Below are positions 20,641-31,009 of a stretch of DNA of 31,459 nt, piece after piece. Below the pieces are notes generated by a model. It saw only the letters and a list, made by a program, of their open reading frames with translations, was not told the DNA's origin and did no database searches. Position 1 is the stretch's first letter, and every line of letters starts with the position of its first letter. This DNA is from Elysia marginata. Its lineage: Eukaryota > Mollusca > Gastropoda > Plakobranchidae. A program made the position numbers and the translations under genes. Location of the stretch: assembly GCA_019649035.1 (NCBI GenBank), contig BMAT01006447.1, positions 27,726 to 59,184 on the forward strand, given 5' to 3'.

Positions 20641-21229
20641 TCTCAATGTTAAACTTCCTTGTAATTTTTTTTTCTACAGCATCTATTACTACTTAATGTT
20701 TTTACGCCCTGTGCTAATTAAAACTTCCTCTGCCACTGGAATTGCTTACAAGCCCACAAATCGTCCGCTTCATTAAACGCATTATCTCGGCTAATAATTT
20801 AAAAGCTTATTTCATCTTACACTTTAACTTAATTATCCTTTTGTTATCAATTTATTATCCATTTATTCCGTACAAGGCCATTGACTTTGACTACTATTTT
20901 TTCTGTATTCGTAGGTCTTCACACAGTTTATATGAGTAGTCTTTGGTTTGTAAAATCGAATTTTGTTTTCATTTTTTTCCAAAGCTTTTCCAAGCATGCT
21001 CTACTTCATAACGCGAAAAATTGCCAATATCATTTGTTCATGCATTACTTGCCTTCAAGTGTTTTTTTTCTTTAACAAAATTGCCCCTTTTTAATCCTAT
21101 TACTATATGTTAGCTTCTTCATTTCTAATTTGCTCTTGTAATTTTTCTCTGCATTACAATATTTTTATTACAACAGGCTTTAAGTCATTAAGTGTCAGAT
21201 GTGAAATTAGTGAGTTGCAAGACTTTTTT
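20641..21229. other. AT-rich DNA, no gene seen
   Basis: No repeat family or exon was recognised. Overlapping 64-65 codon frames at 20742-21075 are Phe/Leu/Ile-rich chance frames. Confidence 0.5.
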
Positions 21230-21365
21230 GTTCCTGGGCTTGATTTATGACATGACGGAAATGTGAAAGCTTATGAGATGCGGACTTTGATCCCCTTATG
21301 CGACTGACCTAAGTCTCAGCCAGGTCATGTGATGATTTGTAAAGCTCTACTTCTCTCGTCCCTTC
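21230..21365 (+). mobile_element. Possible decayed SINE
   Basis: GTGAAAGCTTATGAGATGCGG is followed by ACTTTGATCCCC, which resembles a tRNA T-arm/B box (GGTTCGATCCC) with an insertion. After it comes a GC-richer body (CTCAGCCAGGTCATGTGATG). The A box is not convincing (TGGGCTTGATTTATGACATG is the best candidate, from 21235). Boundaries are estimates. Confidence 0.35.
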
Positions 21366-21705
21366 TTTCTTAGTGGCAGATAGTAAACAAGAACTTTGCA
21401 ACGTAAATAAACGCTCTTAGAGCACCTTTGGTTCTAAGTACCGCACCTTTAGCAATAATAATGTGGTTCAAAACTGTTTTGACACAGAAGGAATCTCTCA
21501 TTATGAAATTTTCTGAAAGGCTCGAAAATGTTTTAATGTTGTATTAATTTTGCTTTTATTATTATCAGGTTTACCTTACACTCTAAACATGACAAATCTA
21601 ACTTCAAACCCTGCAACACACCGCATCTATTTTATGTTACTGTTATAATTCGCCGGAATTCATTTCAACCTTGTACCTCGTCGAAGAGCCACTACATTCT
21701 GACTT

Positions 21706-21730
21706 CTGTGTGTGTGTGTGTGGGGGGGGG
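21706..21730 (+). repeat. GT dinucleotide run followed by nine G
   Basis: About eight TG units end directly in a G9 homopolymer (21722-21730), followed by TTGTCTG. Confidence 0.9.
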
Positions 21731-22319
21731 TTGTCTGATACATTTTATAATTGTGTTTTCCGTTCTCGACCATCTTATGTTTTTTGCAATATGGCTGTAT
21801 ATGATTGTACTTTAAGTCATGCCTAGATCGTTTTCAATTGATTACTTCTTTTATCTATCTGCATCGCTATGCATTATGGATGAAGCTGTAACTCCATTTA
21901 TCAGTTAGGAACGCCAATAACCTTCCTTTATAACAATTTCTATTCTCTGGTCGGTTAGATGACCATTTACATGATTATTTATCATACATTGGCCAGTCGA
22001 CTTACACAACTATCTGACCTCTTTCGCTCTCTGTATCTTAATTCTGTCTTCTCTGGCTCTGTATACTCCTTTATTTGAACTTCTAATATACTGTAGTGAC
22101 GTGAAAATTGTGAAAAATATTTATTTTGTTTTGTGTTGAAGAAACCTAACCACATTGATGTAAAACTTCATCGGTTCCTAAACTTTGTTGTTTATACACT
22201 TGTGTTAATCTGAGTGTCTGAATGTATGTCAGTGATGCTTGCATTATTTTCTTCCCTAAAACTCTTTCGTGTTCATATCTTAACGCTATTAACGCCATGC
22301 ATTGCTATTCCTCCTCTCT
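21731..22319. other. AT-rich DNA, no gene seen
   Basis: Nothing recognisable was found on either strand. Confidence 0.5.
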
Positions 22320-22614
22320 TAAGAGATTTCTCTCTCTCCGTCTCTATCTTTAGCTCTTTCTCAATTTCTCTCACACATCTCTCTTTCTCAATTTCTCTCA
22401 CATATCTCTCATTCTCATTCCCTCTCTATCTTGCTAGTCCCTCCTCTTTCCTTTTTCTGTTACTCCCCCTCTATTTTCTATCCCCCCCCCTCTCTCCTTC
22501 TCAATTTTATCTCTCTTCTTTACTGCGTCTCCCTTTATCTTTTTCAGCTCACTTCCTGTTATACTTTCTCACCCCATCTGTCTGTCTCTGTCTGTCGTTC
22601 TCTCTGCCTGTCTG

Positions 22615-22655
<41 letters not shown>

Positions 22656-22830
22656 ATTTCTCTTTCTCACTTCTACCTCTCTCTCTATTTCTTTCAAAAT
22701 CCATCGTTTTATCTTCATTTATCACTCGTTCTTCTCGGTTTAAGCACTTCCCTCTCCCTTATTCGCCCCACCCCCTTTATCTATCCCTCTTTTACTGACC
22801 CCACTCTCTCTTTCAAAGTATATTGTATTG
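22320..22830 (+). repeat. Long pyrimidine-rich tract with a CT microsatellite core
   Basis: About 500 bp in which the plus strand is overwhelmingly C and T. It includes a C9 run (22482-22490), TCTGTCTG units (about 22570-22615) and a CT run (22617-22652). Two overlapping frames stay open through it (22214-22798 and 22431-22841), giving Ser/Leu/Phe/Pro-rich peptides. This is a consequence of pyrimidine-only codons, so I do not call genes. A small direct repeat of TCTCTCACACATCTCTCTTT type lies at 22367-22415. Confidence 0.85.
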
Positions 22831-23396
22831 AAACAGAATAATTTTGCCGAGCAGCCCTGCACATGAGCATGAGATAGAGTGAGGGAGAGATTAATGGATT
22901 TTTTCGCCTCATGTTTTATTAACAGACACAAAAATCGTGTCAAGAATGAAATGGAACAAAATTGGAATGTGACTGAGAGTAGAACATAAACAACAAACAT
23001 TGCAGATAATCAGATCTCGTTGCTCGAGTGCCTGTCAAACTTTTTGTTCGTGGTTCGTTATAATTTTCAACAAACTCAGTTACAAGCTTGGTGATTTATA
23101 AAAGAAAAAAAAATGGTTAAATCCAAATCAGGAAAACTAGGATTATATAAAAAACATGTTTAGTTTGGGTGTGAATCGACAATTTTTCTAGGTTCTTACT
23201 GCTTCTTTAACAGAACATTAGTATGAAGAAGAAGTAATGTTTTGGTCAGTTCGACATGCGTGTTCTTCGTATCCGTTGTTCATAGTAATGGTTTTATTCC
23301 TTTGTATTAAGCTTTTATTCCTTTTGAAATTTTGAAATTTTCTTTACAAACGTGTAAATTATATATGTACAAGCATGATTACCCGTTCAGTGAACG
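22831..23396. other. AT-rich DNA, no gene seen
   Basis: Nothing recognisable was found apart from short A-runs. Confidence 0.5.
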
Positions 23397-23522
23397 GCTG
23401 ACGGAAAAAGGGGGAAGCAAAACACAAAAATGAAGCAGAAAAAAGGGGTGATGAAAAAAAGAAGAAAAAAGTAGTGAAGAAAAACCATGAAGAAGAAAAA
23501 AGGGTTGAAGAAAAAAATAAAA
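23397..23522 (+). repeat. Polypurine tract with degenerate GAAGAAAAAA units
   Basis: About 125 bp of almost uninterrupted A and G, with GAAGAAAAA-type words repeated irregularly and only a handful of pyrimidines. Confidence 0.85.
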
Positions 23523-24784
23523 CTGTCTTATCTGCTCATGGCCCATTTGTGCAGTTCACATAGTCGTAATTTGTTTTCTTTTTGAAAGATAATAATGTCA
23601 CGATATCTAATATGGTCTAAAGGCATAGAAATGGCAATTTCCTTCATGTTGGAGCATTATGCCTTCTTTCATACTCACCTGAAGGTCTATTATTTTCATG
23701 GGTAGTAATTTTGTAGTCAGTCATTGTATTTTCCGATGAAAATTCATATGCCGCTATAAATTCCCTGGTGTACCTGTTGTTAGTGTACAGTGTATCTTGT
23801 AACAGTTGAAGTAGGTTATGTTTAAGGTTGCCAGTTATTTTCATTCTTGTTTTGGCCTGATCAAGAGTGTCGATGAAGTAAATCTGTAAAAATTAAGGAT
23901 TGCTGTTTTCACCTGGCATCATTGAACCAATTAAATTAAATACTTGACCTTTTGATTCTAAAATCTTGGTTTCAGCCTCGTAGATTTATTTCCTTGCAGC
24001 CAAATAATGTCACCTGAAAGGTGCACCTCTATTTCCTGATATTGATAAAAAATGAAATTCTTTCGGCAAGGGAACATATGATCCAATTTTATGTTTTCCA
24101 TTCCTGCAGCACATTATTTGGGAGCATTGTATTTTCTACAGACATCATACACGTTTTTTCTCCAGTTTACTCGTAAATCCATTTTTCGTCTTACTTGAGC
24201 GCCAAAAGCGTTCATGAAATGACGCGTTGAGGTGGTGCTGATAAAATGTTTTTTATACTATGAAAGATTGCAGTGCGAAAAAAAAATCCGAACGATGGTA
24301 GATTTTATGAATTATTAATTTTTTACCTCATCATGCTTTGCGCGTCATCGCCGATGTAAAATTTTAAGCTAATGCAGTTGGGAAAACAGTAGACTTTATT
24401 AATGAAAATGTTCACCAATGTTCTTTTTCTAGAATTAAAAGAGGGCTCTAGGCTTGCTGACAATGATAAACTGAAATGTAGATCTAGACCTAGATTAATT
24501 TTTTTTGAAGCTGGTGTTCGTGAATTATTGTCAAGCTTCATGCTATGATTCTTCTTTTCTGTCCATATGGCAAATGAGGCGAAAAGCTTAATGAACAAAA
24601 TGAACAAAATATAGTTGGTTTTTTTTTACCAATACATCATATTTTTTCTGACCTATTAGCTTATACCATTCATGTAATGGCATTATACGATGGTCTAAAA
24701 GCTTTATCTTAAGGCCGGCATCAAGCTAGATCTAGGTGATGAAGAGGAAGAAATCTACTGAGGGATTGAATGATAGACAAGATG
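23523..24784. other. AT-rich DNA, no gene seen
   Basis: TAGATCTAGACCTAGA lies at 24479-24494. The minus-strand frames at 23644-23844 and 24323-24607 have no recognisable family. Confidence 0.5.
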
Positions 24785-24860
24785 GAGAGAGATAAAGAAA
24801 AAAAGATAGAGCGAGAGAGAGAGAGAGGGAGAGAGAGAGAGACAGAGAGAGAGAGAGAAA
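24785..24860 (+). repeat. GA microsatellite
   Basis: Imperfect GA units with GAGC, GGGA and GACA interruptions, again purine on the plus strand. The minus-strand Ser/Leu peptide across it is low complexity. Confidence 0.92.
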
Positions 24861-24999
24861 CCCTTCCGTCTGCTTTAAAACACAGAGAAATACTGATTAA
24901 AACGGATGATTCAGGCAAGGAGAAATTATAATGAATAGCACATGAAAGAGATAGCAGTATACAATTTTTTTTTATTCTTTCCAGGCTAGATTAGAGGGA

Positions 25000-25122
25000 T
25001 AAGGGTTGAAACAGAGATTTCGAAGGAGGGGGGGGGGAATGAGAAAAATGGAGTGGGGTGAGAAAGATAGACAGAGAGTTTAAGGGGGTGATAGAAAGAG
25101 ATCACGGAGGGGAGAAATAAAG
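25000..25122 (+). repeat. Purine-rich tract with a G10 run
   Basis: AGGGATAAGGG-type purine sequence with ten G at 25028-25037, then GGGGTGAGAAAGATAG-type units to about 25122. It is strongly strand-asymmetric. Confidence 0.75.
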
Positions 25123-25819
25123 TTGGTGGTATCAAGTTTGATAAAGTCGAAGGTATCTACTACATGTACCCAATCAATTATCGATGGGAAGCACGGGCTG
25201 CCATAACTAGTATACGCAATTACTGAATTGTTAATTTTAGATTCTTGGGGGAGATAAAAAGTTGATGGAAAACGAAAAATTTGAAGATGTTAAAACTGGC
25301 GAAAACAAATGTTTTAAAAATAGAAAATAGAATTCATTAATACTACAAAAATAAAATGAACCTACACTGGGCAGTTGTCCTCCTTGTGTCCGAGTTTCAT
25401 ACAAATCCGTTCACCCGTTACGGATCCTTTTGCAACTAAAGCTCAGAGAAGTTTAGGATTATAATAATAGATTCAGTGATTTTCAAGTTTTGGAAAAAAA
25501 CTAGGTGATATTGTAACCCTTTTCAATTTAATTGATTAACGAACCGATATACATCAACTGTTTAAAACAAGCGACATGGATGACCTGGCCGATTTTATTT
25601 GTTTAGTTTCATCGAAAAAAAATTCAAGGAAAAGTCTGAAAGGTTCACGGTAAAACGCACCGTATTGGTTATTGAAATTTAGATATTTCATGTAAAAATA
25701 CTTATTTCATAATTCTATCAGTCAGACATGTTACCTTCTTCTTAAAAATCGCCATAATTTAGGTGTGACAGCCTGGCATGAAAGTTCAAACACATAGAAA
25801 AAATCCACAGTTTTTTGTC
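25123..25819. other. AT-rich DNA, no gene; one repeat-like word
   Basis: GAGTTTCATACAAATCCGTT at 25393-25412, followed by CACCCGTTACGGAT, resembles a word I have seen near the ends of dispersed invertebrate repeats. No boundaries could be set. Confidence 0.4.
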
Positions 25820-25901
25820 GACTTAGGCCCAAATTACACAGGATAGGCTGTACCGTACCGCATTACGCCTTCTGTCTTGTGACACCAACGGACGGTATAT
25901 G

Positions 25902-25915
25902 CCGGTATATACCGG
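25902..25915. repeat. Subterminal palindrome CCGGTATATACCGG
   Basis: A perfect 14-bp palindrome about 80 bp inside the left end of the transposon, next to CGGTATATG and TATACCGC variants. It may be part of a transposase-binding array or a hairpin that forms during transposition. Confidence 0.6.
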
Positions 25916-26006
25916 TATAACGCCATGACATGGGACACGGCTGCTACCCCTTATGCGGTGTAATCATTTTTTGAGACGTTATACCGCATCAGAGGACGGC
26001 ACAAGT

Positions 26007-26028
26007 GGAAATGAACACGTTCATTTCC
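26007..26028. repeat. Inverted pair of the GTTCATTTCC motif
   Basis: GGAAATGAAC, two bases, then GTTCATTTCC: 10-bp arms, lying 35 bp upstream of the nuclease ATG. The same 10-mer recurs at 26388-26397 and 26542-26551. The position suggests a control or binding site for the element's own proteins. Confidence 0.6.
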
Positions 26029-26062
26029 GCAACTACCGCAAGCCCGTTTTGATAGTTCAGCA

Positions 26063-26251
26063 ATGGATCCCGTTGTGTTATGGTGGTGGAGGAGAAGGGA
26101 GGAACGAAGGAGAAGACGAGAAAGAAGTGCATAGGTCCGTCCTATTTATATAAATAGGCAAGACGTTGGAGAATATGACACTATTTTTGATAATATGAAG
26201 AAGGACGATAACATTTTTTAATGACATAAGAGTGTCATATACATCGTTCAA
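26063..26251 (+). pseudogene. Broken N-terminal exon of a Harbinger-type nuclease (HARBI1-like transposase)
   Basis: From ATG at 26063 the frame reads MDPVVLWWWRRREERRRRRE, then RSA, a TAG stop at 26132-26134, VRPIYINRQDVGEYDTIFDN and MKKDDNIF. A short N-terminus, a long arginine block, then a WVRP/hydrophobic segment and an acidic EYDxIF stretch is the usual start of Harbinger nucleases. Family members normally have a residue where the TAG is, so one substitution probably created it. After DNIF a run of T shifts the frame; the next frame gives FFNDIRVSYTSF, the segment expected next, and then GTAAGT (26252-26257), a good splice donor. The DDE catalytic exons are absent. An open 68-codon minus-strand frame (26295-26501) might be a remnant of the element's second, Myb-like ORF, but I could not recognise a domain. 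Confidence 0.65.
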
Positions 26252-26604
26252 GTAAGTGTTGATTGGCTCTCATAATCACTCATTGTGAACAACCTTACAA
26301 TAATCTTAAAGCAAATAATGATAAACCACGAGGCAGTGTTATCGCACCGTTCTCATTGACACGCTCTAGCCTAAAAGTGGCCCGGTTGTTCATTTCCCTT
26401 TCAGCCGTCTTAAGGCGCTCCTTTTTGTTTTCTTTTCCTGTGAGTTCGCACTCACCTAGAAACACAAAGGGCGTTACGACGGCATAACGGCTAATCGACA
26501 CATGCGTAAACCTGTGTAGACAACAAGTTTATTTTTACAATGTTCATTTCCGATAAGGCGCAACGGTACAACACAGCTTATGCGGTGTAATTTGGCCCTA
26601 AGTC

Positions 26605-28187
26605 AGAAATTTTCAAGGGCTTAGAGCGCATTTTGTCAGGAAACTTTGAACAAGATTGAACAGAAAAGATGTTTCACTGACCCACTTCTGGCGTGGTTTG
26701 TTTACAGCCTTCCTAGATCCTTCATATTTTAACTTAGCTAATTCCACTTATGTGTAACGACATACTTATGATATTATACAACATGCATCTTAATTGTGAT
26801 ATACATTAACAGGACTGCCTTGCTTATGAAGGCTAATCCTCAAAGCTGAGGACTTGACCGACATTTTGTGAGTAGATCAAGATTTTGACAGTGTTATATT
26901 AATGTAATTTTTTCTTCATCGCACGATCTAAAAATCTAATTGCAAACACAGAGAATATACAGCAATGACTTGCATGAGCTATTTTGAGAGCGAAAGTGTA
27001 AAAAACTTTTGCTGTATTTTTATGTGAGGCGGTGTTTTCAAAGTGTGTAGTGTGGTGGTGGTGACTGAATAAAGAAAATTGATTATTTTTATGAAATGGT
27101 CTAAATTTGACAGAAAAAAGTATTTAACATTTTATTCAAAGTGTGAAATGCACCTTATCCAATTTAACCATAAAACTAGTAAAATAATGACTGAAACTAG
27201 GATATTCAGGTAGGGGACTGGTTGGTTATAACCTTAGAGGTTTTTTTCACATTTTCTTAAGAAAAGTTCTTACCGATTCCCTTTTTCCAGAGGCAATAAT
27301 TATGGTCCCAAGCAAGATATTTAGTTTTTTTTTCGCTGCCTTAGAGAACTGTAAAGACCCTTTCGATCAATTTATATATTTATAAATGTCAAAGATCCGC
27401 AATTAGACTTGTTTTGTGATACTGTTTAACTTCATATCAGTTGTGATAAATCTTTCACTAGTCATTAAAAGATATGATTTGAGTATGCTAAGTGATGTGC
27501 TCATTAAGCAGTTGCTCTTTTGGGTGTCCAGTACGTATACAGATTGGTAAAGAAACACATGCCAAGCATTTTGAGTATTTTGGTGGACTAAGCTCAATAT
27601 AAAGATATTTTTCTCCACTTAAAGATAAAATAGCTTACCAATAGCAAAATTTTCAAACTGTCATATATTCTAGAAAATCTTGCAAAAAGAATTTCCTTAT
27701 CGATAAGAAAGTTATATTCACTGGCAATGAGCGATATTACAAGAAGAGTTTTCTATCCTTAAAAGAGGCGTATCTGTTGGTAATGGCATTCGGGGACCCA
27801 TGTTGAAAGCCTTAAGCATTTAAGTATATCACAACTTAATTATTTATGTTTTCTATTTCTTAACTAAACTGTTTGAAACATAAGCTTAAAAAGCGCAAAA
27901 AAAAACAACTTTCATAACATGTCATTTATTGTGAGCAATCTTACAAAATGAATTTCGCTGTAGACCTAAGAAAATGAAAGCACTTGGTAAATTAATCAAG
28001 CGGTCCCTGAGTCCCTGGGCTGTGCAGAGCATGCTCCAGACGGATTCACTTCAAGAGGATCAAACGTGCCAGGGCCAAAGTTTACCCTGCTCGTGGATCT
28101 TAGGAGGTCCGGCCCTGGTCTGTCCCTATCTCTATCTCATTCTGTTCCAAAAATCAAGGTTTCATATCTAGCACAACCATGTTGTCA
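26605..28187. other. Mostly AT-rich DNA, no gene seen
   Basis: The segment 27995-28130 is GC-richer and contains an 8-bp inverted repeat, CCAGGGCC (28069-28076) and GGCCCTGG (28111-28118). It may be a decayed dispersed repeat. The 65-codon frame at 27974-28171 through it has no recognisable domain. Confidence 0.45.
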
Positions 28188-28350
28188 TAGATTTTGAAAT
28201 GTTATGGAATCAAGCATGTCATGATTATAAAGAATAGTGATTAAACTGCACGGGGGTTAAGGTCTAGAGGTCGGGATTTGGGTTTATCATTCATAGCATG
28301 ATATAGATTCTGAAATGTTATGGATTCTAGCGTGTTAGGATAACAAAGAA
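28188..28350 (+). repeat. Degenerate tandem duplication, period about 115 bp
   Basis: TAGATTTTGAAATGTTATGG, extended to ATAAAGAA (28188-28234), matches ATAGATTCTGAAATGTTATG, extended to CAAAGAA (28303-28350), at about 80 percent identity by eye. Only these parts of the unit remain clearly alike. Confidence 0.75.
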
Positions 28351-30540
28351 AAGGAGAAAACCCAACGTGGATTAGGGACAGTATGGCAAGATCTAGCACT
28401 TGTAAAATGATAGTTTCTGATCAGTAAAAAAACGAGTAAGTTAGAAAATTGAATAAATCAAGAAGTTAAGGGGTAGAGGGCGGAGGAGGGAAAGTTATGA
28501 GGGGAAGTCAAGCAGTTGAATAGCCGAGAGAAAGATGGGAGAGGGTTGGAATAAAAGATGAGGAGAGAGATTGTCTTACAAAGGCAGGGAAAAAAGAATG
28601 CCTTGCAGCTGGTCCAAAATATGTTCTTAAACGATTCTTTCAAGTATCCGTTCTGATAGTTTCAACAATTTCATGCAATTTTTAAGGTTTCGAAGCTCAG
28701 AACACTGCCCTGTGCAAACCACCTTTAAATGCTAGGGTTGCCACCTCCGACTTCTATCGACTAGTAACAAGACATTATTGTGAATGAGGTTTAGCTTTGA
28801 ACGGCCAACAATAGAATGTTTTATGCACAGACATTTGAGTTCCTATTTCATTACTCCATATTGGTGGAGATTTTTATAGATTTGCGTCTTGGACAAGGTT
28901 GACCTGAAAATTGCTCTTTTCCTCGTGTAGGGTTCAAATTTCATTAAAAAGACGCTTTTTAAGCTAAAAAGGCTTCTTTTGTTTTGTTTAACTGTAATAT
29001 CATTCCTCAAAACTGGAAAATCCATTCAATCTGTTTTACGCTCGGAAGTTAGGAGAAATGCATTGTTCAAGCTATATCAAATCCACACCGCAGAATGAAA
29101 ATGACGACCTCCGAAGCATTGTACTGGTTGCGAAACATGCTAAATGTGATGATATCCCGACTAGGTCATGGTAATGCGTGCCCGAGACTCACAGTTTTAA
29201 CCCTTATGAGTTCTAATTTGTTAGAGTTATGCTAAAGAAGTAGATAACTTAGTAGAGCTCTCAAGGTTCAGTTTGTTTAGTTTTCTGTTGGCAGGCTTGT
29301 TTACTATGCTTGTATGTTATCATTCAGCATGATTTAAAGTCAAAGTAAAACATAGATTATCATGACCTGTATCCTGGTGAAAAGATTTTTTCTCCAGCCA
29401 CCGAGATGTTAGCTTTGTAGAATTTGGTGTAACCAAAACTATACTTATATTTAAATTAAAAACGCACAGTTTGCCTAAGAAAACCCGACGGATGTCTCTA
29501 ATGCTGCGATTAAACTACGGTAATTCAAAAGTTATTTCATCACTGCAATTGCTTCCTCATCCAGGTGGCTTTTAAACACCATGAGTTTGAGAACAAAGGT
29601 AGAACAAATAAATATAGTGCAAAATGTTCAATAATGTTTGTTAGTACCTTTGTTTAAAGTATTTTATCTGAGCTCATGTGAAGAGTTTTCCTTTACAGCA
29701 AACACATTGCTTTCATTGTTGATATCTTTAATGAATTGGGAAATAATAGTTGAAAAAATTTGTCTATGAAATCAATTATTTGCGGGCAACAATGACAGTT
29801 TGTGTTATATTCTTATTCCCAATACTACCCTTAGTTTCCTAACGGCGACCTGCAACTATCACCTGTGAGTGAGTACAGGATAACTTCCTGTTCATCTATA
29901 CACTAGACATTATACGGCAAGTCTAGCCCTGGTCAGGCGTGAGGGCACTGAGGCACTGACCGTCTGCGGGGTTGTCTTCAGGGAATCAATGGGAACAAAT
30001 AACAGTTATTTCTTTCAATTAGGAGTCGTCTTACTTAATCAGAAGAAGTCTCGGAGGGGCAGTATTATGCAGATTATCTTGTTATCTTGTGGCTGAGTTA
30101 AGTTCGCGGACGAGGCAAGGGATTTCGTATATATATCGGTATAATAATAAGATTAGTAAAGTAGATAATATATAGTGCGGTAATGTAATAATGGTAGAGC
30201 AATTGTATGAGAACAGAGAGGGCAAAAGTGGACCGAGATAGGCAGATGTACTCATAGGCCTGGTAGAAAGGAGATAAATAGGTATATAGAAGAGAACTAT
30301 AATGGAGGGACAGCTAGACCGTCTAGTAAACAGTGTACAACAGATTATTCATGTAGAGTCTGTAAGAGAGGGATGGTATGAGGGAAAAAAGAACTGATAG
30401 AAAGGATAACCAATTGAAGTAAAACAACCGCAATGAATGTTTTTTGACTGGCGTAAGTATTTATCTTTCCCAATTTTATAGTAGGGTCTATAAACTCCAA
30501 CTACATTAGATATTTTTCATTTAATAAAATATACTCTTGT
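28351..30540. other. AT-rich DNA, no gene seen
   Basis: 28465-28600 is purine-rich on the plus strand. 29840-30120 is less AT-rich but shows no exon, tRNA box or terminal repeat that I can defend. Confidence 0.5.
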
Positions 30541-30605
30541 GGCCCCATTTCTCCCTCTCCTTCTTCCCCCTCTCTTTCCTCTGCCTCTCTCTTTCTCTCT
30601 CTCTT
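30541..30605 (+). repeat. Pyrimidine-rich CT tract
   Basis: CTCCCTCTCCTTCTTCCCCC-type sequence grading into CTCTCTCTCT. Overlapping open frames through it are low-complexity Leu/Ser/Phe peptides. Confidence 0.85.
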
Positions 30606-31009
30606 GCCTTATGCCTAACCCTGCTTCTCTTCGTATTAATTCTAAGTATAAAAATGTTCTTATTCTCCCATCTCATTGTGCTCCTGCTCTCTATACTTTC
30701 TCTAACCTTTTCTTTGTTTCTTTCTATTCGTTCCGCTTTTTTTTTCGCATAAAATAAGATTTATACTTGACTAACCCATTAGACTCCAAAATCTTGTTGA
30801 AGACACTCCTGCCAATTAAAATAAGTTACAAGTTAAACACGTTTTAGCAAGAATTTTGCCTTTTCTTCATGTCTATACCAAACCCTTTTTCTGCTCTTTA
30901 TCTCATTCCCTAACATTATTTGAACATAAAAGTTACAAAGTACATTAATTGAAAATGTCTATTCCATCCAGATCTGCGTTCATGACGTTTGTTATATCGG
31001 CTTATCCTC
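30606..31009. other. AT-rich DNA, no gene seen
   Basis: No repeat family or exon was recognised. Confidence 0.5.

Larger units (their letters stand above)
25820..26604 (+). mobile_element. PIF/Harbinger-like DNA transposon, internally deleted (785 bp)
   Basis: The left end GACTTAGGCCCAAATTACAC (25820-25839) and the right end GTGTAATTTGGCCCTAAGTC (26585-26604) are inverted copies with one mismatch. Similarity continues inward for about 45 bp with gaps. TTA on the left and TAA on the right (25823-25825, 26599-26601) may be a mutated 3-bp target duplication of the TWA type used by this superfamily, giving core ends GGCCCAAATT. Inside are repeated motifs (GTTCATTTCC three times forward and once reversed; TTATGCGGTGTAAT at 25951-25964 and 26579-26592) and a broken nuclease N-terminus (26063-26251). 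The DDE catalytic region is missing, so this copy cannot move itself. Confidence 0.8.

Noticed and set aside
22214..22841. 194- and 136-codon Ser/Leu/Phe/Pro-rich frames, looking like membrane proteins
   Set aside because: Pyrimidine-only DNA encodes Ser, Leu, Phe and Pro and almost never stop codons, so open length and hydrophobicity are artefacts of composition.
26141..26158. 18-bp palindrome CCTATTTATATAAATAGG as a regulatory site
   Set aside because: It lies within the nuclease-like reading frame of the transposon, so coding use explains the sequence at least as well.
28069..28118. Hairpin or terminator from CCAGGGCC and GGCCCTGG
   Set aside because: Arms are only 8 bp with a 34-bp loop; such matches occur by chance and no transcript is evident.
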